Below, in pieces: positions 7,529 through 14,050 of a stretch of DNA of 14,050 nucleotides (the first letter of the stretch is position 1; every line of letters begins with the position of its first letter). A program made the position numbers and the translations under genes. Source of the DNA: Sphingomonadales bacterium (GTDB taxonomy: Bacteria; Pseudomonadota; Alphaproteobacteria; Sphingomonadales; Sphingomonadaceae); assembly GCA_018067055.1 (NCBI GenBank), contig JAGPVK010000345.1, positions 1-14,050 of the forward strand, in the 5' to 3' direction. The notes beneath the pieces were generated by a model. That model ran no database searches. It was given only the letters and a program-made list of their open reading frames with translations, and had not been told where the DNA came from.

Positions 7529-8683
7529 ATGAACAACAAGATCTGCGACATGCTCGGCATCGAATTTCCGCTCGTTGCTTTCTCCCATTGCCGCGATGTC
7601 GTAGCCGCCGTCTCCCGGGCGGGCGGCATGGGCGTATTTGGCGGGGTCAATTGCTCGCCGGAGACGCTGGAGGAGGAGCTGAGCTGGATTGACGCCCATG
7701 TTGATGGCAAGCCTTATGGGCTGGATATCATCGTCCCGAACAAGGTTGAAGGCAAGGGCGAGCAGCTCGATCCGGAAGCGGTGCTCGCCTCGATCCCCGA
7801 AGATATGAAGCGCTTTACCAATGAGATAATGCAGCGCCATGGCGTCGATGCCGGGCGAATCGCCGAGGACATTGAAGCGGTCCGCCGCGAACAGGTCGCC
7901 TTCACCGACAATTTGCGCGGCGGCACAGCAGCGGCGATACTGGAAGTTGCATTCCGCCATCCGATCAAACTCATCGCCAATGCCCTGGGCATCCCGCCAC
8001 AGGTGATGCTGGAACTGGGGCAGCGCCACAATGTTCCGGTCGCGGCTCTGGTCGGGACCAGAGACCATGCGATGAGTCAGGTCGCGGCAGGGGTCGACAT
8101 CATCATTGCCGTCGGCGGCGAGGCGGGTGGCCACACCGGTGATATATCCACCATGGTACTGATCCCGGAAGTCTGCAACGCGCTCGCCCAGATTGGCGAT
8201 GATACGCCGGTGCTCGCGGCAGGCGGCATTGCCACAGGCGCGCAGATGGCCGCGGCCATGGCGATGGGCGCGAGCGGGGTCTGGTGCGGATCGGTCTGGC
8301 TGACCACGGTCGAAGCGGAGACCAATCCGGTGGTGAAGGCAAAAATGCTCGCCGCCAGCTCGCGCGATACGGTGCGGGCCCGGTCACGCACCGGCAAGCC
8401 ATCGCGGCAGTTGCGCTCACCCTGGACCGATGCCTGGGAAGCGGAGGGCGCACCGACACCGCTGCCGATGCCGTTGCAGTCGTTGGTGGCCGAACCGCCG
8501 CTGCGGGTTATCGACAAGCTCAGTCAGGGCGACAATCAGGGTGCCAGGGATCTCGCCACTTATTGGGTCGGCCAGGGCGTTGGTCTGATGAACGAACAGA
8601 TGACCGCAGGGCAAGTGGTGCAGGGCTTCAAGGAAGATTTCCTCACCGCTTATGAAAGACTCGCCGCCAACCTCGACGAATGA
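7529..8683 (+). CDS. Nitronate monooxygenase-family flavin oxidoreductase
   Basis: An FMN-dependent TIM-barrel protein of the 2-nitropropane dioxygenase/NMO family (384 aa), which also includes FabK-type enoyl reductases and the mycobacterial steroid-ring enzyme IpdC. Motifs: N-terminal strand and loop with AVSRAGGMGVFGG (27-39); GGEAGGHTG (196-204) with the conserved His H202; phosphate-binding AAGGIATG (230-237); GASGVWCGSVWL (248-259). The C-terminal tail (about 300-384) is rich in Pro and Arg and differs from short NMOs. The genomic setting, inside an acyl-CoA operon, argues against nitroalkane detoxification and for oxidation or reduction of a CoA thioester, but this is inference. AAGGAG lies 8 nt before the ATG and copy 2 of the palindromic repeat just upstream. 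Confidence 0.85.
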   Translation: MNNKICDMLGIEFPLVAFSHCRDVVAAVSRAGGMGVFGGVNCSPETLEEELSWIDAHVDGKPYGLDIIVPNKVEGKGEQLDPEAVLASIPEDMKRFTNEIMQRHGVDAGRIAEDIEAVRREQVAFTDNLRGGTAAAILEVAFRHPIKLIANALGIPPQVMLELGQRHNVPVAALVGTRDHAMSQVAAGVDIIIAVGGEAGGHTGDISTMVLIPEVCNALAQIGDDTPVLAAGGIATGAQMAAAMAMGASGVWCGSVWLTTVEAETNPVVKAKMLAASSRDTVRARSRTGKPSRQLRSPWTDAWEAEGAPTPLPMPLQSLVAEPPLRVIDKLSQGDNQGARDLATYWVGQGVGLMNEQMTAGQVVQGFKEDFLTAYERLAANLDE

Positions 8684-8695
8684 CGATCCCCTATC

Positions 8696-8732
8696 CATCC
8701 TGAGCTTGTCGCGATTTTGATTGCGCCATATG
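8696..8732. repeat. Degenerate third copy of the palindromic element
   Basis: TCCTGAGCTTGTCG (8698-8711) matches an arm of copies 1 and 2 and is followed, 9 nt later, by TTGCGCCATATG (8721-8732), which matches 10 of 12 bases of the conserved loop TTGCACCATCTG. The opposite arm is missing, so no long stem can form. It begins 12 nt after the NMO-family stop codon. Confidence 0.6.
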
Positions 8733-8740
8733 ATCGGGCG

Positions 8741-8760
8741 CGCTCTGCAGAGACAGAGCG
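8741..8760 (+). other. Small hairpin before the CoA-transferase gene
   Basis: CGCTCTG/CAGAGCG form a perfect 7-bp stem with a 6-nt loop, ending 15 nt before the ATG at 8776. There is no T tract, so it is not a typical terminator. It may influence translation or mRNA stability; function unproven. Confidence 0.35.
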
Positions 8761-8775
8761 GGGATTGAGGATCGG

Positions 8776-9933
8776 ATGACAGAAACAACGCAACCTTTGG
8801 CCGGGATCAAGGTCGTCGAATTTTCCACCATGATCACCGCTTCGCTGGCGACGATGATGTTCGCCCAGCAGGGCGCGGACGTGATCAAGGTCGAACCCCC
8901 CGGCATCGGCGATCCGATGCGCTGGCTCGGCAGCCAGAAAGCCGGCATCTCCGGCCTGTTCCACAATTGCAACCAGGCCAAACGCTCGATTACCCTCGAT
9001 CTCAAATCAGCGGAAGACCTTGCTCATGCCCGCCAGCTTTGTCTGCAGGCGGATGTGGTGATCCACAATTATCGTCCGGGCGTGATGGATCGGCTGGGCC
9101 TGGGCAGCGACGCGCTGCGCCAGGAAAAGCCGGAACTGGTCTATTGTGCGATCACCGGCTTCGGTCACGAAGGACCGCTGGCCGATCGTCCGGCCTATGA
9201 CCATGTGATGCAGGCGATGTCCGGATTCATGACGCTGCAGGGGCATCCGGCAGGCTTTGCCTATGTCAAAACCCTGATCTGCGACAAGCTGACCGCCTAT
9301 ACCGCGGCGCAGGCCATCACCGCGGCGCTGTTTGCCCGCGAACGCACAGGGCGCGGCCAGCATATCGACCTGTCGATGCTCGAAAGCTGCATCGCCTTTC
9401 TCTGGCCCGACGGCGGCATGCACCTGACGCTGCAAGGCGAAGATGTGGCGCACGGCGCGCCGTTTGCCGATTATTACCAGCTGCCGCTGCGATCCACAGA
9501 CGGCGCTATCGCCTATGCCGCGATGACCGACGCGCATTGGGATGCGGTGTTCGATTTGGTCGGTCGCGCCGACCTGAAGACCGAAGAGAAATTTAAGGGC
9601 ATGGCCAATCGCAGCGTCCATATGGCGGAACTGGCTGCGATCATCGCCGGCGAAAAACCGAACCTGAGCAGCGCCGAAATGGTCGCTGGTCTCGCGGCCC
9701 AGGATGTTCCGGCGGCACCCTGTCTGTCGCTGGAAGATCTGCCAGCCAATCAACAAGTGTTGGCGATGGGCATATTCGAACAGAGTGACCATCCGCTGCT
9801 TGGTCCCGTCCGGCATGTCACGCCACCGGCCCGATTTGGCGGCCAAAAGCTGGCACCCTGCGGCCCCAGCCCCGCGCTCGGCGAGCATAATGCGGACATT
9901 CTCGCCGAACTCGCTACCCTCCCGCAACCATAG
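8776..9933 (+). CDS. Class III CoA transferase (CaiB/BaiF family)
   Basis: A 385-aa family III CoA transferase, expected to move CoA between carboxylic acids through an aspartyl-CoA thioester. N-terminal LAGIKVVEFSTMITASLATM (8-27), then GADVIKVEPPGIGDPMR (33-49), the CoA-binding opening of the family. RSITLDLKS (70-78), HNYRPGVMDRLGL (97-109) and ITGFGHEGPLADRPAYD (126-142) follow; the last Asp (D142) aligns with the catalytic aspartate. Length and order of motifs are normal. GAGG lies 5 nt before the ATG. In this operon it could activate the entry acid by exchange with a pathway acyl-CoA, alongside the ATP-dependent ligase encoded next. Alpha-methylacyl-CoA racemases belong to the same fold and are an alternative, relevant for branched substrates; the sequence as read does not separate them. 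Confidence 0.87.
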   Translation: MTETTQPLAGIKVVEFSTMITASLATMMFAQQGADVIKVEPPGIGDPMRWLGSQKAGISGLFHNCNQAKRSITLDLKSAEDLAHARQLCLQADVVIHNYRPGVMDRLGLGSDALRQEKPELVYCAITGFGHEGPLADRPAYDHVMQAMSGFMTLQGHPAGFAYVKTLICDKLTAYTAAQAITAALFARERTGRGQHIDLSMLESCIAFLWPDGGMHLTLQGEDVAHGAPFADYYQLPLRSTDGAIAYAAMTDAHWDAVFDLVGRADLKTEEKFKGMANRSVHMAELAAIIAGEKPNLSSAEMVAGLAAQDVPAAPCLSLEDLPANQQVLAMGIFEQSDHPLLGPVRHVTPPARFGGQKLAPCGPSPALGEHNADILAELATLPQP

Positions 9934-9992
9934 ACGACTTCAATCGATTCGGCACATCGCCAGCTTGTTGCGTAAATCTGCGATCCGGCTAT

Positions 9993-10014
9993 TCTCCTGG
10001 AAAAAATAAGGAGA
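9993..10014 (+). promoter_or_regulatory. Hairpin that could occlude the ligase Shine-Dalgarno
   Basis: TCTCCT (9993-9998) is the exact complement of AGGAGA (10009-10014), which is part of the Shine-Dalgarno AAGGAG of the following gene; the loop is A-rich, 10 nt. Such pairing can dampen translation, but a 6-bp stem may be chance. Confidence 0.3.
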
Positions 10015-10021
10015 GAATCGC

Positions 10022-11662
10022 ATGACCTGGCAGATGGCCGATATCTGGGAGAATATAGCCGCGTCGATACCCGACAAGCCTGCGCTCGTTGACGGCGACA
10101 AGCGCTACAGCTGGGCGGAATATGAAAATCGCGCCGCCCGGGTCGCTCAGGTGCTGACCGACCATGGCCTGAAACCCGGCGCAAAGCTTTCGATCTATTC
10201 CTATAATGCAGCAGAATATATGGAGACCCAGTTTGGTGCCTTCAAAGCACGAATCTGCCCGGTCAATGTCAATTACCGCTATCTCGAAGCCGAACTGACT
10301 CATGTGATCAACAACAGCGATAGCGAGGCGCTGGTCTTTCAGGCCCAGTTTGCGCCGCGCGTGGCGGCGATCCGCGACCAGCTCGACCAGGTCAAGCTCT
10401 TCCTCGAGATTGACGACGGATCGGGCGAGCATCTCGACGGCGCAGTATCTTATGAGCAAGCGCTGCAAAGCGCGGAACCGATGCCGGTGATCGAGCGATC
10501 GGATGATGATCTTTACATGCTCTACACCGGCGGCACCACCGGCATGCCCAAGGGCGTGATGTATGATCACAAGACTTTTGCCAGCGCCTTGCTCGCCAAA
10601 GGTTTTGAAATGCGGATGATGGAGCCGCCGGTTGATGCAGCCGAATTTGGCCCGCTTATCCAGCAACTGCATGCCGCTGGTGCGACCCCGCGCGCGATAC
10701 CGGCCTGTCCGCTGATGCACGGCACCGGCATGTGGATTGGCGCAATGATTCCGCATAGTCTGGGTGGCTGCGTGATATTGTTCAACAATGCCCATTTCGA
10801 CCCCGCAGCACTCTGGCAACTGGCAGAGGATGAAAAGGCCACCGACATCACCATCGTCGGCGATGTCTTTGCCAAGCCGATGCTGGCCGCACTGGATGAT
10901 GCCAAGGCGGCAGGAAAAGTGTTTGATTTGTCATCGCTTCTGATGATGGGTTCCTCCGGTGTGATGTGGTCGACCGAAGTGAAGCGCGGGCTGTTGGAGC
11001 ATCTGCCGCATATGGCGATCGTCGACAGCATGGGCTCGACCGAAGGCAGCATGGGCACGGCGATTACCACGGTGGAAAATATCGACGATACCCAGACCGC
11101 TAAATTCGAACTGAACCCGACCACCAGGGTATTGACCGAGGAAGGCAAGCCGGTGGTCCCCGGTTCCGGTGAAATGGGCCTGATCTGCAACGGCGGAATG
11201 GTGCCGCTGGGCTATTACAAGGACGAAGCGAAGAGCGCCGCGACGTTCAAGACCTTTGACGGCGTGCGCTATTCGATTCCCGGCGACTTTGCCACCGTCG
11301 AGGCGGATGGTTCGATCACCCTGCTCGGCCGCGGTTCCGCCTGTATCAACAGCGGTGGCGAAAAAATCTTCCCCGAAGAGGTCGAGGAAGCGCTCAAGAC
11401 GCATGAGTCCGTTTACGACTGTCTGGTCGTCGGCCTGCCCGATGACCGCTTTGGTCAGAAGGTGACGGCGGTGCTGTCGATGGCGAACGGTGCCCGGTTC
11501 GACGAAGCGGCGCTGGCCGAGCATGTCCGAACCAAGCTTGCGGCCTACAAGGCCCCCCGCGCGTTCATATTGGTGGACGAGGTGCCGCGCGCCGCCAATG
11601 GCAAGGCGGGCTATAAGGCAGCCAGGGAAATCGCATTGCAGCGTCTGCAGGTGCCGGCATAG
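10022..11662 (+). CDS. AMP-dependent acyl-CoA synthetase
   Basis: ANL-superfamily ligase (546 aa) forming an acyl-adenylate and then an acyl-CoA. Motifs in order: P-loop YTGGTTGMPKGVM (168-180, K177 in the loop); STEGSMG region of the acyl/adenine pocket; IPGDFATVEADG (motif with the ribose-binding Asp); hinge and CoA-mode segment LLGRGSACINSGGEKIFPEE; and the C-terminal catalytic lysine K528 in ANGKAGYKAARE. CINSGGEKIFP and CLVVGLPDDRFGQ recall the FadD3/FadD17/FadD19-like ligases for branched or cyclic acids; AtuH of the citronellol pathway is the positional analogue. AAGGAG is 8 nt before the ATG after an 88-nt gap, so it may have its own transcript, though no convincing promoter is visible. 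Likely supplies the operon's acyl-CoA substrate; chain specificity is unknown. Confidence 0.9.
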   Translation: MTWQMADIWENIAASIPDKPALVDGDKRYSWAEYENRAARVAQVLTDHGLKPGAKLSIYSYNAAEYMETQFGAFKARICPVNVNYRYLEAELTHVINNSDSEALVFQAQFAPRVAAIRDQLDQVKLFLEIDDGSGEHLDGAVSYEQALQSAEPMPVIERSDDDLYMLYTGGTTGMPKGVMYDHKTFASALLAKGFEMRMMEPPVDAAEFGPLIQQLHAAGATPRAIPACPLMHGTGMWIGAMIPHSLGGCVILFNNAHFDPAALWQLAEDEKATDITIVGDVFAKPMLAALDDAKAAGKVFDLSSLLMMGSSGVMWSTEVKRGLLEHLPHMAIVDSMGSTEGSMGTAITTVENIDDTQTAKFELNPTTRVLTEEGKPVVPGSGEMGLICNGGMVPLGYYKDEAKSAATFKTFDGVRYSIPGDFATVEADGSITLLGRGSACINSGGEKIFPEEVEEALKTHESVYDCLVVGLPDDRFGQKVTAVLSMANGARFDEAALAEHVRTKLAAYKAPRAFILVDEVPRAANGKAGYKAAREIALQRLQVPA

Positions 11663-11667
11663 AGCCC

Positions 11668-11691
11668 GGCGGCAGACCGCAGGCGGCAGAC
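11668..11691 (+). repeat. 10-bp tandem direct repeat after the ligase gene
   Basis: GGCGGCAGAC occurs at 11668-11677 and again at 11682-11691, in the 83-nt gap before the kinase gene. It could be slippage-generated or chance; no terminator or promoter is evident here. Confidence 0.5.
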
Positions 11692-11745
11692 AAACCTTCC
11701 GATCAGCCATTGACGGACCGCTCAACACAGCTCCATGGACGCACG

Positions 11746-12654
11746 ATGCTGGTCGAGCTTATTCACAATCCTGCCTCCGGTACCCATGACAAATTGCGCC
11801 TGGATGTCCTCGCCAACGCGTTTCAGGCGTGCGGGGCAAAGGTGCGGCTGGGCCGGACCGAGCGGGACGGACGGTTCGAGATTTTTCCCGACTGCGATCT
11901 GGTCTGCGTATCTGGCGGTGACGGTGCCCTGCGGCTGGTCGTCGCATCGATGGCCAAGGGTGGCGTGAAAAAGCCTCTCTGCATTTTCCCTGCCGGGACG
12001 GTCAATCTGGTGGCCAGGGAACTGGGCTATTCCAGCGATCCCGAAATATTTGCCCGCGAGATCATGGCGGGTTTTCTCGCCGGCGACGGCGCCCGGTTGC
12101 AAGCGCCGCTGGTGACCAGCGACGGCCAACCCTTTGTCGCCTGCATCAGTGCCGGTCCGGACGGGCAGGCAGTGGCCCGGCACAGTCCGGCGCTAAAAAA
12201 ACGGATTGGTGGGGCCGCTTATGCCTGGTCACTGGTCCAGCTGCTCGCTGACTGGCCGCAACTGCGCTTTTCGCTTGCTGTGGAATCACCCGATGGCACC
12301 AATATCCAGCTAAGCAGTGCCGCCTTTTACGTGATCAAGGCCCATCATTATGCCGGAAACTGGATATTGGCACCACAGGCCAAATTGGCCTCGGACATAT
12401 TTCATGTCATCTCGCTGAGCCGCGCGCGACGGCGGGATTTTTTCCGCTTTCTGGCGACTGTAGCACTCGGCCGCGATCCGGCGCGGCTGGATTTTGTCCA
12501 GTCCCTGCCAGCACGCGGCCTAACGGTAAATGCCGAAGATGATCCGTCGCGACTGGCCGCCTTTCAGGTGGATGGCGATATGCTGCCGGCGCAACCGCGC
12601 GCAATCAGCATGGCCGGAAATTCGGTCACCTATTGCCTGCCACTGCCCGAGTGA
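11746..12654 (+). CDS. Diacylglycerol kinase-family lipid kinase
   Basis: A 302-aa protein of the DAGK-catalytic family (YegS/BmrU-like), which phosphorylates diacylglycerol, sphingoid or related lipid alcohols with ATP. Opening LVELIHNPASG (2-12) is the first conserved strand and loop. CVSGGDGAL (54-62) is the nucleotide-binding loop, with Ala where most members have Thr (GGDGT). FPAGTVNLVAREL (81-93) is the second signature (P.GT.N..A). The C-terminal beta-rich half contains AGNWILAPQAKLASD and a final FQVDGDMLP, the usual Asp-Gly-Asp near the end. The ATG at 11746 was chosen since the conserved strand starts directly after it; an upstream in-frame TTG at 11710 has no Shine-Dalgarno. Same strand as the operon, 83 nt downstream, so perhaps cotranscribed, but the lipid role is not obviously linked to it. 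No signal peptide seen. Confidence 0.82.
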   Translation: MLVELIHNPASGTHDKLRLDVLANAFQACGAKVRLGRTERDGRFEIFPDCDLVCVSGGDGALRLVVASMAKGGVKKPLCIFPAGTVNLVARELGYSSDPEIFAREIMAGFLAGDGARLQAPLVTSDGQPFVACISAGPDGQAVARHSPALKKRIGGAAYAWSLVQLLADWPQLRFSLAVESPDGTNIQLSSAAFYVIKAHHYAGNWILAPQAKLASDIFHVISLSRARRRDFFRFLATVALGRDPARLDFVQSLPARGLTVNAEDDPSRLAAFQVDGDMLPAQPRAISMAGNSVTYCLPLPE

Positions 12655-12664
12655 CCGGCGGTTT

Positions 12665-13555
12665 CTAGCCAGCCCCGCAATGGGCCGCGATCAGATCGAC
12701 CATTTCCGGCAATTTGCTTGGCGGCAGATCATGTCCCATGCCCTGAACCAGTTCGAAGCGTGCGCCCTTCACATTGGCGGCGATATCCTTGCCGCATACC
12801 GACGGGATCAGCGGATCGTCAGCGCCATGAATGACCATGGTCGGCACGTTGATCCGGTTGGCTACGGGTCGCAAATTGCCGGTATCGATGATCGCTGCCA
12901 TCTGGCGTTTCGGACCGGCTGGATAGAAAGCGCGTTCCTGCGCCAATTTCATCATCGCCCGGCGTTCTTCCGGACGGCTGCGACCTTCTTCCGATGCGAT
13001 CAGCGAAGAGAAAGCCAGACCCAGTTCCAGTGCCTCGTCCGGGGTCCGCGCTTTCGCTCGCGCCGTCTGCATCAGCACCTTGCGTACTTCGGCATTGGCG
13101 CCGGGCAGGCCAGGGCCGTTGGTCGAGGACATGATCGGGGTGAAAGACAGCACCCGGTCGGCATGATCGGCAGCGATCAGCTGGCCGATCATGCCGCCCA
13201 TCGAAGCACCGACGACATGCGCTTGGTCAATCTTCAGCGCGTCGAGCACGCCAACCGCATCTCTCGCCATATCGCTCAAATTATAGGGTGCCATTTGGCG
13301 TTTGGGGAAAAAGCGCTTGGCAACCATCTGCCGGATCGGATGGGGTGGTTGCACGCCGTCAAATTTGTAGGATAGGCCGACATCCCGATTGTCAAAAGTG
13401 ATCACCCGAAATCCCTTGTCCACCAGACCGTTGACGAAGTCCATCGGCCAGTAGATCAGCTGGGCGGTATAGCCCATGACCAGCAAAATCGCCGGATTTT
13501 CGGGATTGCCGTGATCTTCGACTTCAATATTGATGCCATTGGCGATGACTTGCAT
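12665..13555 (-). CDS. Alpha/beta-fold hydrolase
   Basis: A 296-aa soluble alpha/beta hydrolase with a full triad: nucleophile elbow VVGASMGG (Ser118), acid in HGADDPL (Asp247 by the G-x-x-D spacing) and GMGHDLP (His275). The early strand PAILLVMGY (21-29) provides the oxyanion-hole turn, and FDNRDVGLSYK (54-64) is typical of the esterase/epoxide-hydrolase-like group. A helical cap covers about 140-215. No signal peptide or membrane segment. Nucleophile Ser rather than Asp favours an esterase, lipase or thioesterase/C-C hydrolase over an epoxide hydrolase. It converges on the kinase gene with only 10 nt between stop codons and no clear terminator there. An AGGA precedes the ATG by 7-8 nt. The substrate cannot be inferred; it could release an acid from an ester for the neighbouring CoA pathway, but opposite orientation gives no operon support. 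Confidence 0.87.
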   Translation of the reverse strand: MQVIANGINIEVEDHGNPENPAILLVMGYTAQLIYWPMDFVNGLVDKGFRVITFDNRDVGLSYKFDGVQPPHPIRQMVAKRFFPKRQMAPYNLSDMARDAVGVLDALKIDQAHVVGASMGGMIGQLIAADHADRVLSFTPIMSSTNGPGLPGANAEVRKVLMQTARAKARTPDEALELGLAFSSLIASEEGRSRPEERRAMMKLAQERAFYPAGPKRQMAAIIDTGNLRPVANRINVPTMVIHGADDPLIPSVCGKDIAANVKGARFELVQGMGHDLPPSKLPEMVDLIAAHCGAG

Positions 13556-13603
13556 GGACGATTCCTGATCTATGTCAAAACAGGATCAGTAACAGAAAGC
13601 ACA

Positions 13604-13620
13604 GCCGTTACAAGAACGGC
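13604..13620 (-). terminator. Possible hairpin terminator of the downstream-edge gene
   Basis: GCCGTTacaagAACGGC is a perfect 6-bp stem with a 5-nt loop, starting 11 nt after the stop codon of the - strand gene at 13632. A T-rich tail is lacking, so strength is doubtful. A second weak inverted repeat CTGATC/GATCAG (13565-13570, 13584-13589) lies closer to the hydrolase start. Confidence 0.3.
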
Positions 13621-13631
13621 GGATATCTTGG

Positions 13632-14050
13632 TCAGGGAGCGCTAACGGGATTGGGTCGGCCGATTGTGTTGTCCGCCATATTGCCACGGGCGCCAACGGT
13701 CACCGTACCCAGTCGTGCGACCTGATGATCCTCATCAACCACCGCGCGCGCCGACAGGAACATTGGTACGCCGATCGCTTGCGCCGACAATTTGCCGATG
13801 CGGAGGCCGTAATTGCCGTAAGGAACGCCATCGAACAGAAAGAATCCGTCAAATTCGGTCTGTGTTTCACGCACGACACGGCCCTTGCCGTCGACCAGTT
13901 CCAGGCCGACACCGGCAATCGTGCCGCCGCCCTGGCGGATCAGCGTGCCCTCGATTTCGCCGGCGCTGACCAGTGGCAGCTCGACCGTCATCGCCACTCC
14001 GGGTCGCGGCGTGATCACCACGCCGGGCAAGGCAGGCTGGACATAAGGAT
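13632..14050 (-). CDS. Unrecognised protein, C-terminal end, with carboxypeptidase-regulatory-like domain (partial)
   Basis: The - strand frame is open from the window's right edge to TGA at 13632-13634, giving about 139 C-terminal residues; the rest lies outside. The visible start reads PYVQPALPGVVITPRPG, followed by a compact beta domain: VELPLVSAGEIEGTLIR, GVGLELVDGKGRVVRET, then TEFDGFFLFDGVPYGNYGLRI. The pattern G.V...G..V.....T..DG.F.F..V.PG.Y.L is that of carboxypeptidase-regulatory (transthyretin-like) domains, common at the ends of large exported or outer-membrane proteins. The tail GTVTVGARGNMADNTIGRPN has no membrane anchor. I do not recognise the full protein; an extracytoplasmic location is inference from the domain type. 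A Leu (TTG) at 14028-14030 is an internal codon, not a start. Confidence 0.7.
   Translation of the reverse strand, partial: PYVQPALPGVVITPRPGVAMTVELPLVSAGEIEGTLIRQGGGTIAGVGLELVDGKGRVVRETQTEFDGFFLFDGVPYGNYGLRIGKLSAQAIGVPMFLSARAVVDEDHQVARLGTVTVGARGNMADNTIGRPNPVSAP

Noticed and set aside
9007..9927. Antisense frame of 306 codons opposite the CoA transferase gene
   Set aside because: No recognisable motif, and the + strand gene has all family signatures; a shadow of GC-rich coding.
11710..11745. TTG start 12 codons upstream for the lipid kinase
   Set aside because: No Shine-Dalgarno and no conserved residues in the extension; kept only as an alternative.
12530..13375. + strand frame of 281 codons overlapping the kinase end and opposite the hydrolase
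   Set aside because: The hydrolase on - has a complete catalytic triad; this frame is its antisense shadow with no recognisable fold.

Overview
The window reads as accessory fatty-acid/CoA catabolism from an alphaproteobacterium, most likely a sphingomonad (Sphingopyxis/Sphingorhabdus-like). This rests on the moderately high GC, the protein style (for example the FadJ and AMP-ligase sequences) and the palindromic intergenic repeats with a CTGAGC(T/C)TGTCGAAG core, which I associate with Sphingomonadales genomes. The taxonomic call is inference; nothing in the window names the organism.

Layout. (1) 1-1996: a 5'-truncated fadJ-type beta-oxidation protein on + whose upstream edge is abnormal. 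The first 39 bases exactly repeat 635-673 of the same gene in another frame. A strong hairpin terminator follows at 2018-2045. (2) 2044-2778: a TetR-family regulator on -, convergent with fadJ and divergent from the main operon. The 121-bp divergent gap (2779-2899) holds an inverted repeat inside candidate overlapping promoters. (3) 2900-11662: the main + strand operon. It encodes an acyl-CoA carboxylase carboxyltransferase (beta) subunit, a crotonase, a biotin carboxylase/biotin-carrier (alpha) subunit, a nitronate-monooxygenase-family flavoprotein, a class III (CaiB/BaiF) CoA transferase and an AMP-dependent acyl-CoA synthetase. (4) 11746-12654: a diacylglycerol-kinase-family lipid kinase on +, perhaps an operon tail. 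(5) 12665-13555: an alpha/beta hydrolase on -. (6) 13632-14050: the C-terminal end of an unrecognised protein on -, with a carboxypeptidase-regulatory-like beta domain, running off the window.

How the genes may work together. Ligase and CoA transferase would make an acyl-CoA, the alpha/beta carboxylase would add CO2, and the crotonase would hydrate the product. The C-E-F-like order (beta subunit, hydratase, alpha subunit) under a divergent TetR gene resembles the atu (acyclic terpene, geranyl-CoA carboxylase) logic more than the leucine liu operon. However, no acyl-CoA dehydrogenase and no HMG-CoA-lyase-type gene is present, and a nitronate-monooxygenase-family flavoprotein and a CaiB-type transferase are added. 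The beta subunit has also lost a conserved segment of the methylcrotonyl/geranyl family. The most interesting reading is a TetR-controlled carboxylation pathway for an unknown branched or isoprenoid acid.

Three consecutive intergenic gaps in the operon (5332-5437, 7436-7528, 8684-8775) carry copies of one palindromic element. The two complete ones are 69 nt each and end 17 nt before the next start codon. No rRNA, tRNA, CRISPR array, transposase or phage gene was seen. No stretch over 300 bases lacks a gene.
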